64,000 nt of DNA. Source: Phaeobacter piscinae (GTDB lineage: Bacteria; Pseudomonadota; Alphaproteobacteria; Rhodobacterales; Rhodobacteraceae). A model generated the notes under the pieces. The model ran no database searches. It worked only from the letters and a program-made list of their open reading frames with translations, and was not told where the DNA came from. Position 1 is the stretch's first letter. Each line of letters starts with the position of its first letter. Of this stretch, positions 8,705 through 17,726 are shown piece by piece. The stretch lies in assembly GCF_002407245.1 (NCBI RefSeq), contig NZ_CP010681.1, positions 2,721,001 through 2,785,000 on the forward strand. The letters run 5' to 3'. The translations under genes were made by a program, and so were the position numbers.

Positions 8705-9813
8705 GCACTCAGATCCCCGATGTGCTGATCATCGGCGGCGGGCTTGCGGGTCTTAGCGCCGCAGCCGCACTCAGCCCCCGACGCAGCACCCTTGTGCTGG
8801 AGAGCGAAAGCGCACTTGGCTATCATTCCTCCGGTCGCTCTGCGGCGATGTTTGAGGCCCATTACGGCCCCGGCCCGGTGCAGGTGCTGACACAGGCCAG
8901 CGAGGCCCATCATCGCATCAATGGCTATCTCAGCCCGCGTGGCATGATGCTGGTCGCAGGCCCCGATCAGGCAGAGGAATTTGCCGCTGACTGCGCCGCC
9001 CTGTCGCTGACAGAGATTCCCATGGAACAGGCGGTGCAGATGGTGCCGGTGCTGAACCCCGCCACAGTAGGCTTTGCCGCCTATCACGACACCGCCGAGG
9101 ATCTGGATGCCGACCGGCTGCTGCAGGATTTCGCTAAGGTCACGCGCAGCCACGGCGGGGTGATCCGCACCGATGCGCAGGTGACAGCCATCCGCCACAG
9201 CGCTGCAGATGATCTTTGGGAGGTTGAGGTCACCATCGGCACGGGGACTGGCAGAACCACCGAAACCCTGCGCAGCCGCCATATCGTCAATGCCGCCGGT
9301 GCCTGGGCCGATGAGATCGCCGCGCTGGCGGGTCTCCCCCCGATTGGCCTGCAACCCAAACGTCGCTCCATGGCGCGGCTGCCTGCCCCCGGTGGCCACG
9401 ATGTCACCCGCTGGCCGATGATCATGGGAGTGGGCGAATGCTGGTATGCAAAACCGGACGCAGGCAAGCTGCTGGTCTCCCCCGCCGATGCCGATCCGGT
9501 CGCGCCGCATGATGCCTATGCTGATGATATGGTGCTGGCCGAGGGGCTGGCCCGGTACGAAGAGATGGTCAGCGAGCCTGTCACGCGGGTAGAGCACAAC
9601 TGGGCGGGTCTGCGCAGCTTTGTCGCTGACGGTGTGCCGGTGATGGGGCCCGACCCGGATCAGCCCAGCTTTGTCTGGTGTGCGGGTCAGGGGGGGTACG
9701 GCGTGCAGTCCAGTCCCGCTGCCGGACGCTTGATTGCCGACCTGATCACCGGTGAGACCCCGGAAATCGATGCGGCCACGCTGGCCGCTCTCAGCCCCGG
9801 ACGGGTGCGCTGA
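8701..9813 (+). CDS. FAD-dependent oxidoreductase, DAO (glycine/D-amino-acid oxidase) family
   Basis: A 370-residue flavoprotein with the ADP-binding motif VLIIGGGLAGLSAAAAL at the N-terminus and a C-terminal WCAGQGGYGVQSSPAAGRLI segment that closes the FAD site. Such enzymes oxidise primary or secondary amines such as glycine, sarcosine or D-amino acids. The substrate cannot be read from the sequence. It overlaps both neighbours by a few bases and is probably co-translated with them. Confidence 0.88.
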   Translation: MSTQIPDVLIIGGGLAGLSAAAALSPRRSTLVLESESALGYHSSGRSAAMFEAHYGPGPVQVLTQASEAHHRINGYLSPRGMMLVAGPDQAEEFAADCAALSLTEIPMEQAVQMVPVLNPATVGFAAYHDTAEDLDADRLLQDFAKVTRSHGGVIRTDAQVTAIRHSAADDLWEVEVTIGTGTGRTTETLRSRHIVNAAGAWADEIAALAGLPPIGLQPKRRSMARLPAPGGHDVTRWPMIMGVGECWYAKPDAGKLLVSPADADPVAPHDAYADDMVLAEGLARYEEMVSEPVTRVEHNWAGLRSFVADGVPVMGPDPDQPSFVWCAGQGGYGVQSSPAAGRLIADLITGETPEIDAATLAALSPGRVR

Positions 9814-10490
9814 TGGCTGTGCGGAGCGTCCCCGGAGAAGCCTCCGTCGCGCTGCCTGAGGCGGGTGAGAAGCTGTTTGCCCCCTCTGCCGCGCGCAATC
9901 TGGAGCCGATTGCAGATCTTCTGGCCCAGATCGCCCCCCAGCCCGGCAGGGGGGAGGCCCCCCGCCCGCGCGCACTGGAAATCGCCAGCGGCACCGGCCA
10001 GCATATTGTCGGCTTCGCCCGCCGCTGCCCGCACCTGGACTGGTACCCCAGTGACGTGGACCCGGCACGATTGGCCAGCATCACCGCCTACAGCGCCGAG
10101 AGCGGGTGCACAAACATCGCCCCGGCCCGCCAGCTGGACGCCACCGAAGGGCCCTGGCCCGAGGATATGGCTGCCTTTGATCTGATCGTCCTGTGCAACC
10201 TGCTGCATCTGATCAGCACGTCGGAAGCCAAAGCGCTGATCCGAGGGGCCGCCGATCATCTGGCACCGGGCGGGCGTTTCGTGATCTATGGGCCGTTCAT
10301 GCGCGCAGGTGAGTTGACCAGCGAGGGCGATCGCGCCTTTCACACCAAACTGAGCAGCCATGACCCGGAGGTGGGCTATAAGGATGATTTCGATGTGATG
10401 GACTGGCTACAGGCCAGCGGTCTGGAGATGGCTGAGGTCATCGAGATGCCTGCCAACAATCTGGCGCTGGTGGCCAGACGCAGCAGCTAG
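9813..10490 (+). CDS. DUF938 SAM-dependent methyltransferase-like protein
   Basis: A 225-residue class I methyltransferase-like protein of the DUF938 family. The SAM-binding motif is ALEIASGTGQHIVGFA (about residues 50-65), followed by the acidic PSDVD after the second strand and by LIVLCNLLHLIS. Family members are poorly characterised. The ATG overlaps the stop of the oxidase gene, so expression is coupled. What is methylated is unknown. Confidence 0.88.
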   Translation: MAVRSVPGEASVALPEAGEKLFAPSAARNLEPIADLLAQIAPQPGRGEAPRPRALEIASGTGQHIVGFARRCPHLDWYPSDVDPARLASITAYSAESGCTNIAPARQLDATEGPWPEDMAAFDLIVLCNLLHLISTSEAKALIRGAADHLAPGGRFVIYGPFMRAGELTSEGDRAFHTKLSSHDPEVGYKDDFDVMDWLQASGLEMAEVIEMPANNLALVARRSS

Positions 10491-11156
10491 TCAGACCGCG
10501 AGTGGCCCAATTCGTTCGCTTAGTTTCGAGGTCAGATAGTGCCGCAGGCCACAGGGGTTTGGCCGGGCCCAATCGTCCATTCTACGCCCTGACCCACTGA
10601 AACCGACAAAGCCTAACCGTCCTCCGGTTTAAACGCCCTGGCGCTCAGCTTCACCTTTTCTCCACACGCCCTTGTGTCTCTCTCGACCTTCCCGTTGAAG
10701 AACAGCGTTTTGATGCAGCCGTGGTCAGTAATGATCCACTAGCCCAGCCATAATACCCGGCTCAACAGACTCAGCATCTTCCCATACGGCGTGACAACGT
10801 CAGAAACTGGCTGGGACCCATTCCCCAAGTTGGGGCCGATTTGTTGGGTGTTTCTCGCTGGTGTACCATCACGAGGGCCGATCAGGTGAGAGCTGGTATC
10901 CCTGAGGGATCGGGAGTCTCAAACCAGGTTTTGACACCCTTTGTTACAAGGGGGGGCATATGGATGCGCGGCGCCGGCTATTTGTCCCCCTTGGGGCGAG
11001 CAGGCCCTCGACAAGGACAGATTGAGGAGGCGAGCCTGCCAGTTGGCACCGTCTTCTCCACTGCCATGCATCGCCCAGCGATCAATTCACCACCGACCTA
11101 CGCGTGCAACACACGATACTGTTGTAGCTGCCTTAGATGCGATCTTTCCTCCAAGG
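10491..11156. other. Intergenic stretch without a recognisable gene
   Basis: No reading frame here has recognisable protein features or a good ribosome site. The minus strand of 10500-10830 has coding-like patches broken by stops, so a decayed gene or insertion fragment is possible, but I could not identify one. GGGGGGCATATGGATG near 10950 resembles a ribosome site and start, but the frame that follows has no recognisable similarity. Confidence 0.4.
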
Positions 11157-11186
11157 AAAAGCCCCGGCACATTGGCCGGGGCTTTG
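11157..11186 (-). terminator. Rho-independent terminator after the dehydrogenase gene
   Basis: An 11-bp stem (AAAGCCCCGGC / GCCGGGGCTTT on the plus strand) with a six-base loop lies 32 bases after the stop of the minus-strand dehydrogenase gene. On that strand it ends in four Ts. Confidence 0.8.
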
Positions 11187-11217
11187 TTGTTTTAGTCTGC
11201 GCAAGAGAACCGAGAGG

Positions 11218-13728
11218 TCACCCGTTCTGGCGGATGGTTTCGTTCTTCGGATCATAGGGGCTGTCGCAGGTGACGACCGCATCCCACAGCTTGTCCTGCA
11301 TCTTGACCTTCAGCTTGGTGCCTTCCACCGCGACGTCGGGCTGTACATAGCCCATGCCGATGGATTTTTCGAAGGCCACCGAATAACCGCCGGAGGTCAG
11401 GCGGCCAACGCGGGTTATGCCGTCTTCAGCATAAAGCGCCTCGTGGCCCCAGGGGTCAGCGTCCGACGGACCGTCGATCAGCAGGGTGCAGCACTTCACG
11501 CGGACGCCGGTCTCAACCAGCTTGTCCTTGCCGTGGAAGTCTTTCTCCAGATCAACAAAGCGCGGCAGGTCGGCTTCCAGCGGGGTCGCGTCGCGGCCCA
11601 ACTCGTTGCCAAACGCGCGGTAGGATTTTTCCTGACGCAGCCAGTTCTGGGCGCGTGCGCCCACCAGCTTCATACCGTGCTTCTCGCCGGCTTTTTCCAA
11701 CAGGTCAAAGAGGTAGTTCTGCATCTCGATCGGGTGATGCAGTTCCCAGCCCAGTTCACCGGTGTAGGCCACGCGGATCGCATTGACCGGGCACATGCCC
11801 AGTTCGATCTGACGCGCAGACAGCCAGGGGAAGCGCTTGTTCGACAGTGCGGTTTCCGGATCGGCGTCGACGATCACCTCTTTCAGCACATCGCGGGACT
11901 TGGGGCCTGCGATGGCGAAGACGCCCCACTGGGTGGTGACATCCTGGATCTCGATATAGCCGAACTCCTCCATCTTGTCCTCGGCGGCCTTGCGCAGGAA
12001 GTCGGCGTCATACTCGGTCCAGGCACCGGCGGAGACGAGGTAGTAGTTGTTCTCGCCATTGCGCACGATGGTGTATTCGGTGCGGGTGGTGCCAAAGGCG
12101 GTCAGCGCGTAGGTCAGGTTGATGCGGCCGACCTTCGGCAGTTTGTTGCAGGTGAACCAGTCCAGGAATTGGGTCGCACCGGGGCCTTTGACGACGTGTT
12201 TGGTGAAGGCGGTGGCATCCACCAGACCCACACCTTCGCGGATCGCCTTGGCTTCATCCACGGCGTGCTGCCACCAGCCGCCGCGGCGGAAGGAGCGGCT
12301 CTCTTCGTCGAAGTTGTCGGGGGCATCGACAGGGCCGAAATAGTTCGGGCGTTCCCAGCCGTTGACCCAGCCAAACTGTGCGCCGCGGGCTTTCTGGCGG
12401 TCAAACGCAGGTGCGGTGCGCAGCGGGCGGGCTGCCGGGCGCTCTTCATCCGGGTGGTGCAGGATGTAGACGTGCTCATAGCACTCTTCGTTCTTGCGCG
12501 CCGCAAATTCGGTGGTCATCCAGTTGGAGGAGTAGCGTTTCGGATCGAGCGACGCCATGTCGATCTCGGCCTCGCCGTCCACCATCATCTGCGCCAGATA
12601 GTAGCCGGTGCCGCCCGCCGCCGTGATGCCGAAGGAGAAACCTTCTGCCAGCCACATATTGCGCAGGCCGGGAGCCGGGCCAACCAGCGGGTTGCCGTCG
12701 GGGGTGTAGCAGATCGGGCCGTTGAAATCGTCCTTGAGGCCGGATTCGGCGCAGGAGGGCACACGCTCGGCCATCGCCATATACTGATCGGCAATCCGGT
12801 CCAGATCCAGCGGGAACAGGTCGGCGCGGAAGCTGTCTGGCACGCCGTGCTCAAAGCGTGCAGGTGCGCCATGCTCATAGATGCCAAGGATCCAGCCGCC
12901 GCGCTCCTCACGGGCATAGGATTCGTTGTCGGCGTCGCGGATAACGGGGTGTTCAGGGTTGCCGGCTTCGCGCCATTTGACCAGCTCGGGGTCCTTGTCC
13001 ATGACGATGAAGGTGTGCTCAACCGGGATCGCTGGCATTTTGATGCCCAGCATTTTGGCGGTGCGCTGCGCGTGGTTACCAGAGGCGGTGACGACATGCT
13101 CGGCGGTGATCACGACTTTCTCGTCGCTCTCAATGAGGTTGCCGCCCTTCTCAACCATCTTGGTGCAGGTGACTTCCCAATGGGTGCCATTCCAGTGGAA
13201 GTCGTCGGCCTGCAGCTTGCGGTGGATCTCAACGCCGCGCTGACGGGCGCCCTTGGCCATCGCCTGGGTCACATCGGCGGGGTTAATATAGCCATCTTCG
13301 GTGTGGTAGATCGCACCTTTCAGGTCGCCAGTCTCAATGAGCGGCCAGCGTTCCTTGATCTGATCCGGGGTCAGCCATTCGTAGTCGACATCGCAGGTCT
13401 CGGCGGTGGAGGCATAGAGCATATATTCATCCATGCGATCCTGAGTCTGCGCCATCCGCAGGTTGCCCACCACGGCAAAGCCTGCGTTGAGGCCGGTTTC
13501 TTCCTCAAGGGTCTTGTAGAAATCGACCGAGTATTTGTGAATATGGGTGGTCGCATAGGACATGTTGAACAGCGGCAGGAGACCCGCCGCGTGCCATGTC
13601 GAACCGGAGGTCAGCTCATCACGCTCAATCAGCATGACGTCGTCCCAGCCTGCTTTGGCAAGGTGATAGGCAATCGAGGTGCCGACAGCGCCGCCGCCGA
13701 CGACCAATGCTTTGACTTGGGTTTTCAT
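11218..13728 (-). CDS. Dimethylglycine/sarcosine dehydrogenase-like FAD-GcvT protein
   Basis: An 836-residue two-part enzyme. Residues 1 to about 380 form a DAO-type FAD domain starting KALVVGGGAVGTSIAYHL, with STWHAAGL holding the histidine that binds FAD covalently in dimethylglycine and sarcosine dehydrogenases. The rest is a GcvT-like folate-binding domain with VAYTGELGWELH and GRLTSGGYS. Such enzymes remove a methyl group from dimethylglycine or sarcosine and pass it to tetrahydrofolate. The start is the ATG at 13728; the frame runs 28 codons further up without support. Which N-methyl substrate is used cannot be decided here. It is transcribed alone, with a terminator downstream. Confidence 0.88.
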   Translation of the reverse strand: MKTQVKALVVGGGAVGTSIAYHLAKAGWDDVMLIERDELTSGSTWHAAGLLPLFNMSYATTHIHKYSVDFYKTLEEETGLNAGFAVVGNLRMAQTQDRMDEYMLYASTAETCDVDYEWLTPDQIKERWPLIETGDLKGAIYHTEDGYINPADVTQAMAKGARQRGVEIHRKLQADDFHWNGTHWEVTCTKMVEKGGNLIESDEKVVITAEHVVTASGNHAQRTAKMLGIKMPAIPVEHTFIVMDKDPELVKWREAGNPEHPVIRDADNESYAREERGGWILGIYEHGAPARFEHGVPDSFRADLFPLDLDRIADQYMAMAERVPSCAESGLKDDFNGPICYTPDGNPLVGPAPGLRNMWLAEGFSFGITAAGGTGYYLAQMMVDGEAEIDMASLDPKRYSSNWMTTEFAARKNEECYEHVYILHHPDEERPAARPLRTAPAFDRQKARGAQFGWVNGWERPNYFGPVDAPDNFDEESRSFRRGGWWQHAVDEAKAIREGVGLVDATAFTKHVVKGPGATQFLDWFTCNKLPKVGRINLTYALTAFGTTRTEYTIVRNGENNYYLVSAGAWTEYDADFLRKAAEDKMEEFGYIEIQDVTTQWGVFAIAGPKSRDVLKEVIVDADPETALSNKRFPWLSARQIELGMCPVNAIRVAYTGELGWELHHPIEMQNYLFDLLEKAGEKHGMKLVGARAQNWLRQEKSYRAFGNELGRDATPLEADLPRFVDLEKDFHGKDKLVETGVRVKCCTLLIDGPSDADPWGHEALYAEDGITRVGRLTSGGYSVAFEKSIGMGYVQPDVAVEGTKLKVKMQDKLWDAVVTCDSPYDPKNETIRQNG

Positions 13729-14371
13729 GGGCCCGCTCTCCGGAAAATGATGACTCGTTTGCAGGGAGTTATGCCCCGCCTGCAGATTTTGCGCCAAATC
13801 CATCCGACCCAAAACATGACAAAACCGACCTAGCGTCGCCCGGAATGCAGGTTTCTGCCCGCCCCCTGTCGGTTTTCGCGGTCATGACCGCGATTTGCAG
13901 CTCGGGTTTGCACAGACAACGCTGCGCATGGCTTTGGTCCGGTCGGGGCACTGCCCTGCCGGAGTATCGGTCTCTTTGGCTCTGCTGCAGCCGATTGCTC
14001 GGGGCTGATATCCAGCCAGAATTCCAAGCCATAAGAAGTGGCGGCGCCGCCGGAAGCGGAGGTGGGACGGGGCTGTCGACCCCGCACGCTGAACGTCGGT
14101 TGTGCGTGCCCCTGCCAAGGGCCCTGTTCCAAAGTGCCGGGGATGTCAGTCCCGGCGGTGATCGCGATCAGCTCAGATCATGACAGTTTCAGATTGGACA
14201 AAGGTAAGCCCACCGTGCGGCGGCTTCGCAACGGGCCGCCTTCTGCTCCTGCAAGGGCAGCGCCGTGAGTATTTCAGGAAAGGTGACAGAGCGAGGTCCG
14301 TCCTGTCACCTTTCTCTAAATACTCAAATTCCGACGTCAGACTGGCGCGCTGTGCTGTCGGCAGGCAGACC
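13729..14371. other. Intergenic region with a paired inverted element
   Basis: No gene is recognised in these 640 bases. They contain the leader of the dehydrogenase gene, a GC-rich stretch with short hairpins such as GCCGGGACTGACATCCCCGGC near 14140, and the inverted pair of GAGTATTT elements at 14266-14330. I looked for a glycine riboswitch because of the downstream one-carbon enzyme and saw no convincing core. Confidence 0.4.
14266..14330. repeat. Inverted pair of GAGTATTT elements
   Basis: Two copies of the element seen at 3278 and 6938 face each other. GAGTATTTCAGGAAAGGTGA then CAG is followed by a 13-base spacer and then CTGTCACCTTTC then TCTAAATACTC. The arms pair over about 22 bases with two or three mismatches, making a large possible hairpin. 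It lies just downstream of the FAD oxidase gene, so it could end its transcription. Confidence 0.65.
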
Positions 14372-15775
14372 TCAAATCTCCAGGATCTTACCGGGATTGA
14401 GGATATTCTCAGGATCCAGTGCCGCCTTGATCGCGGCCATATAGCGGGTGGTCTCGCCCAACTCCTGCTTGAGATAGGGGCGTTTGCCCTGACCGATACC
14501 ATGTTCCCCAGTGCAGGTGCCCTCCATTGAGATCGCCAACTCATTCAGCCAGCCGACATAGACATCGGCGGCCGCCCGTTCTGCGTCGCTGTCCATGTCG
14601 ATCAGCAGCAACGCGTGGAAATTGCCATCGCCGACATGGCCGACCATAGGCGCAAGGAGACCCATCTCTTCGGCTTTCGCGCGCGCGGCGCTGACACAGT
14701 CGGCCAGTTTGGAGATCGGCACACAGACGTCGGTGGAAATCCCCTTGGCACCGGGCCGCAGCTGCAGGCTGGCCCAATACATATCATGGCGCGCCTGCCA
14801 GAGCTTGCTGCGCTCCTCTGCGGTGGAGGTCGCCGCGATATCAAAGCCACCGAACTCCTCCGCGATCTGGGCAAAGATCTCCGTCTGTTCCACCACGCCG
14901 GCATCCGAGCCGTGGAACTCCAGCAGCAGGAGCGGCATTTCCGGCAGATCAAGGCCGGAATAGGCGTTGGCGGCGCGCACGCTCATGGCATCCAGAAGTT
15001 CGATCCGGGCCACCGGAATACCGTATTGGATGGTCATCATCACCGCGCGGCAGGCGTCATCCACGCTGCGAAAGGCACAGCGCGCGGAGCGGATCGCCTC
15101 CGGGATGCCCTGCAGGCGCAGGGTCAGCTCGGTGATCAGACCCAGCGTGCCTTCGCTGCCGACCAGCAGGCGGGTCATATCGTAGCCGGCGGAGGATTTC
15201 TTGGCCCGCTGCGCGGTGCGGATCACCCCGCCGTCCGCCATCACCGCCTCAAGCGCCAGCACATTGTCCTTCATCGTGCCATAGCGCACCGCATTGGTGC
15301 CGGAGGCGCGGGTCGCGGCCATACCGCCGAGCGAGGCATTGGCGCCGGGATCAATCGGGAAGAACAGGCCCTGATCGCGCAGGAATGTATTGAGCTGCTC
15401 GCGGGTCACCCCCGGCTGCACCACCACATCAAGGTCTTCGGCATGAACGGCAAGGATCTTGTCCATCCGCATCATATCAACGCAAATCCCACCGGCGGGG
15501 GCGTTCACATGGCCCTCCAGCGAGGTACCGGTGCCATAGGGTATCACCGGAACGCCGTAGTCGGCACAGGTTCTGACGATTTCCGCCACGTCTTCGGTGG
15601 AGGTCGGAAAGACCACCGCATCCGGCGGCTGATTGGTGATCCAGGTGGTGGTGTGGCCATGCTGTTCGCGGATCGCCTGCCCCGTTTGCAGCTGCTCACC
15701 AAAGCGTTGTTTCAACACGTCAATCGCCGCGTTGATACCGGCCTCGTTGCGCGGCAATGTTGTGGCCTGAACCAT
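14372..15775 (-). CDS. FAD-linked oxidase, D-lactate dehydrogenase/GlcD type
   Basis: A 467-residue flavoprotein of the FAD_binding_4 plus FAD-oxidase C-terminal family, which includes cytochrome-linked D-lactate dehydrogenase and glycolate oxidase subunit GlcD. The FAD-binding part has VIPYGTGTSLEGHV and IDPGANASLGGMAAT (about residues 75-150). The C-terminal part has MVGHVGDGNFHALL and CTGEHGIGQGKRPYL with metal- and substrate-binding histidines. No GlcE or GlcF genes are next to it, which favours a single-subunit D-2-hydroxyacid dehydrogenase. The 2-hydroxyacid dehydrogenase two genes away fits related chemistry. Confidence 0.87.
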   Translation of the reverse strand: MVQATTLPRNEAGINAAIDVLKQRFGEQLQTGQAIREQHGHTTTWITNQPPDAVVFPTSTEDVAEIVRTCADYGVPVIPYGTGTSLEGHVNAPAGGICVDMMRMDKILAVHAEDLDVVVQPGVTREQLNTFLRDQGLFFPIDPGANASLGGMAATRASGTNAVRYGTMKDNVLALEAVMADGGVIRTAQRAKKSSAGYDMTRLLVGSEGTLGLITELTLRLQGIPEAIRSARCAFRSVDDACRAVMMTIQYGIPVARIELLDAMSVRAANAYSGLDLPEMPLLLLEFHGSDAGVVEQTEIFAQIAEEFGGFDIAATSTAEERSKLWQARHDMYWASLQLRPGAKGISTDVCVPISKLADCVSAARAKAEEMGLLAPMVGHVGDGNFHALLLIDMDSDAERAAADVYVGWLNELAISMEGTCTGEHGIGQGKRPYLKQELGETTRYMAAIKAALDPENILNPGKILEI

Positions 15776-15894
15776 GGCAGCCTCCCTCTGGAAAATTCAC
15801 CCGGCAACCATAGGCATCGCGCCCCGAGGTCAGCAATACCCAGAACCCCGTAGCGCTGGTGCTGCCCGGCCATCGGACCGGACAGCAGCAGATG

Positions 15895-17685
15895 TTATCC
15901 GCCCAGGGCGATGCCTTCGCGGCGGGGATCTGCGCCGCCTTTCAGCCCGTCCCCGATCTCGATCACATGCAGACCGGAGGTCAGGTCGCGGGCATTGACC
16001 TCAAACCCCATATCAGTGAGCGGCTGGGTCATATCCTCGGCGCTTGTGCCTGCCTCCACATCATAGGTGCCAAAGCGGTTCACCGCATGGGGCAGCGCCA
16101 CGGCCTCTTGCACATCCATGCCCCAGTCGGCCCAGGCGATGATGGTCTTGGCGACATAGCCGATGATGCGGCTGCCACCCGGGGAGCCAACAGCCAGCGC
16201 TGGTTTGCCATCCTTCAGCACAATGGTGGGCGCCATGGAGGAGCGTGGACGTTTGCCCGGTTCCAGCCGGTTGGCAATCGGCACCCCGTCGCGATGGGTG
16301 CGGAAGGAGAAATCTGTCAGCTCATTGTTCAAAAGGAACCCAGCCGCCATCAGCCGCGAGCCAAAGCCGTTTTCGATGGTGGTCGTCATCGACAGCACGT
16401 TGCCATATTGATCGACGATGGAGATATGCGAGGTCGAGGGCAGTTCAATCGACTCATCATCGCTGAACAGCAGCGCATGGTCGAACTCCGGCGCGCCTGC
16501 GTTCACCTCCGGCAGGGCGTCATCGCCGCTGAGCAGCGTCGCGCGGGTGTCGAGGTAATCCTGCGCCACCAGCCCCTGTGTCGGCATCGGCACAAAGTCG
16601 CTGTCGGCCATGTACCGCCCCCGGTCGGCAAAGGCGAGGCGCGAGGCATCGCCGATCAACCGCCAGGCATCGGGGTTCTCTGCGCCCAATTCCGCCAGAT
16701 CGTAATTGCCGAGCATACCGAGGATCTGCCCAACCGTCAGCGCACCGGAGGACGGCGGTCCCATGCCGCAGGCCTCATAGGCGCGATAGGTGACGCAGAC
16801 GGCGGGGCGTTCCTTCACCTGATAAAGCGCCAGATCCATCGCGGATAGGACGCCGGGGTTGCCCTCGGCCTGGCGCACCGCACTGGTGATCGCCTCCGCT
16901 ACGGGACCGGCATAGAACCCGCGCGCGCCCTCTGCTGCGAGGCGGCGCAAGGTGTCGGCGTAGGCGAGGTTCTTCAGCGTGCTGCCCACCGCCAGCGGCG
17001 TGCCACCGGGCAGGAAGTAATCGGCGGTCTCTGACCAGCGCGACAGGCGGTCGGCATCTTTTTCGATCAGACCGGCCAGCCGGGGCGAGACGGCAAAGCC
17101 ATCTTCCGCCAAGTCAATGGCTGCGGTGAACAGGCCGGGCCAGGCGGCGCGCCCCCAGCGCCGGTGCGCCGCTTCTAGCAGGGCAGGTGTTCCGGGGGTC
17201 CCGACAGAGCGGCCACCGACGACGGCATCGTAGAACTTGAGCGGCTCGCCTGCGTCATCCTGAAACAGTGTCGGCGTGGCTGCCAGCGGCGCGGTTTCAC
17301 GGCCATCCAACGTTGTCACCTCGCCCGTGGCTGCGTCATACCAGACCAGAAATGCCCCGCCGCCCAGGCCTGAGGATTGCGGCTCCACCAATCCCAGAAC
17401 GGTTTGCACTGCCACCATGGCATCCGCCGCAGTCCCGCCCGCGCGCAGAACCTCGGCGCCGGCTGCAACCGCATGTGGATTGGCGGCGGCAACCATCCAG
17501 TTCTCAGCCTCGACCGGGGTGCCATCGGATTTGGCCTGAATGGCTGCAGCGACCGCGTCGCTGATCGCCGCAAACCCGGCATCTGCGGTTTCTGCCGCGC
17601 CCTCAGGTGCCACGGCATCTGCCGCCTCCTGTGCCCAAGCGGGTGTTGCTGCCAGCAATATGCCGGCCCAGAACAGATGTTTCAT
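15895..17685 (-). CDS. Gamma-glutamyltransferase
   Basis: A 596-residue secreted enzyme that hydrolyses or transfers the gamma-glutamyl group of glutathione and related compounds. The signal peptide ends near AWAQ at about residue 18. The proenzyme cuts itself before the nucleophile Thr in STSHISIVD; the second chain then holds GKRPRSSMAPTI and GSPGGSRII. The large chain has NPHAVAAGAEVLRAGGTAADAMVA, cut here into its known blocks. The start at 17685 has GGGAGGCG just upstream; an in-frame start 13 codons earlier has none. It acts in the periplasm. Confidence 0.92.
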   Translation of the reverse strand: MKHLFWAGILLAATPAWAQEAADAVAPEGAAETADAGFAAISDAVAAAIQAKSDGTPVEAENWMVAAANPHAVAAGAEVLRAGGTAADAMVAVQTVLGLVEPQSSGLGGGAFLVWYDAATGEVTTLDGRETAPLAATPTLFQDDAGEPLKFYDAVVGGRSVGTPGTPALLEAAHRRWGRAAWPGLFTAAIDLAEDGFAVSPRLAGLIEKDADRLSRWSETADYFLPGGTPLAVGSTLKNLAYADTLRRLAAEGARGFYAGPVAEAITSAVRQAEGNPGVLSAMDLALYQVKERPAVCVTYRAYEACGMGPPSSGALTVGQILGMLGNYDLAELGAENPDAWRLIGDASRLAFADRGRYMADSDFVPMPTQGLVAQDYLDTRATLLSGDDALPEVNAGAPEFDHALLFSDDESIELPSTSHISIVDQYGNVLSMTTTIENGFGSRLMAAGFLLNNELTDFSFRTHRDGVPIANRLEPGKRPRSSMAPTIVLKDGKPALAVGSPGGSRIIGYVAKTIIAWADWGMDVQEAVALPHAVNRFGTYDVEAGTSAEDMTQPLTDMGFEVNARDLTSGLHVIEIGDGLKGGADPRREGIALGG

Positions 17686-17726
17686 AACGTCGCCTCCCTC
17701 AAAAATGACGGGCTGCGTCAGCAACC

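Noticed and set aside
11137..13833. A plus-strand open frame of 898 codons
   Set aside because: It is antisense to the dehydrogenase gene, whose protein is clearly recognised; high GC keeps the opposite frame open.
13729..14371. Possible glycine riboswitch before the dimethylglycine/sarcosine dehydrogenase gene
   Set aside because: I could not find the conserved core sequences; only general GC-rich hairpins are present.
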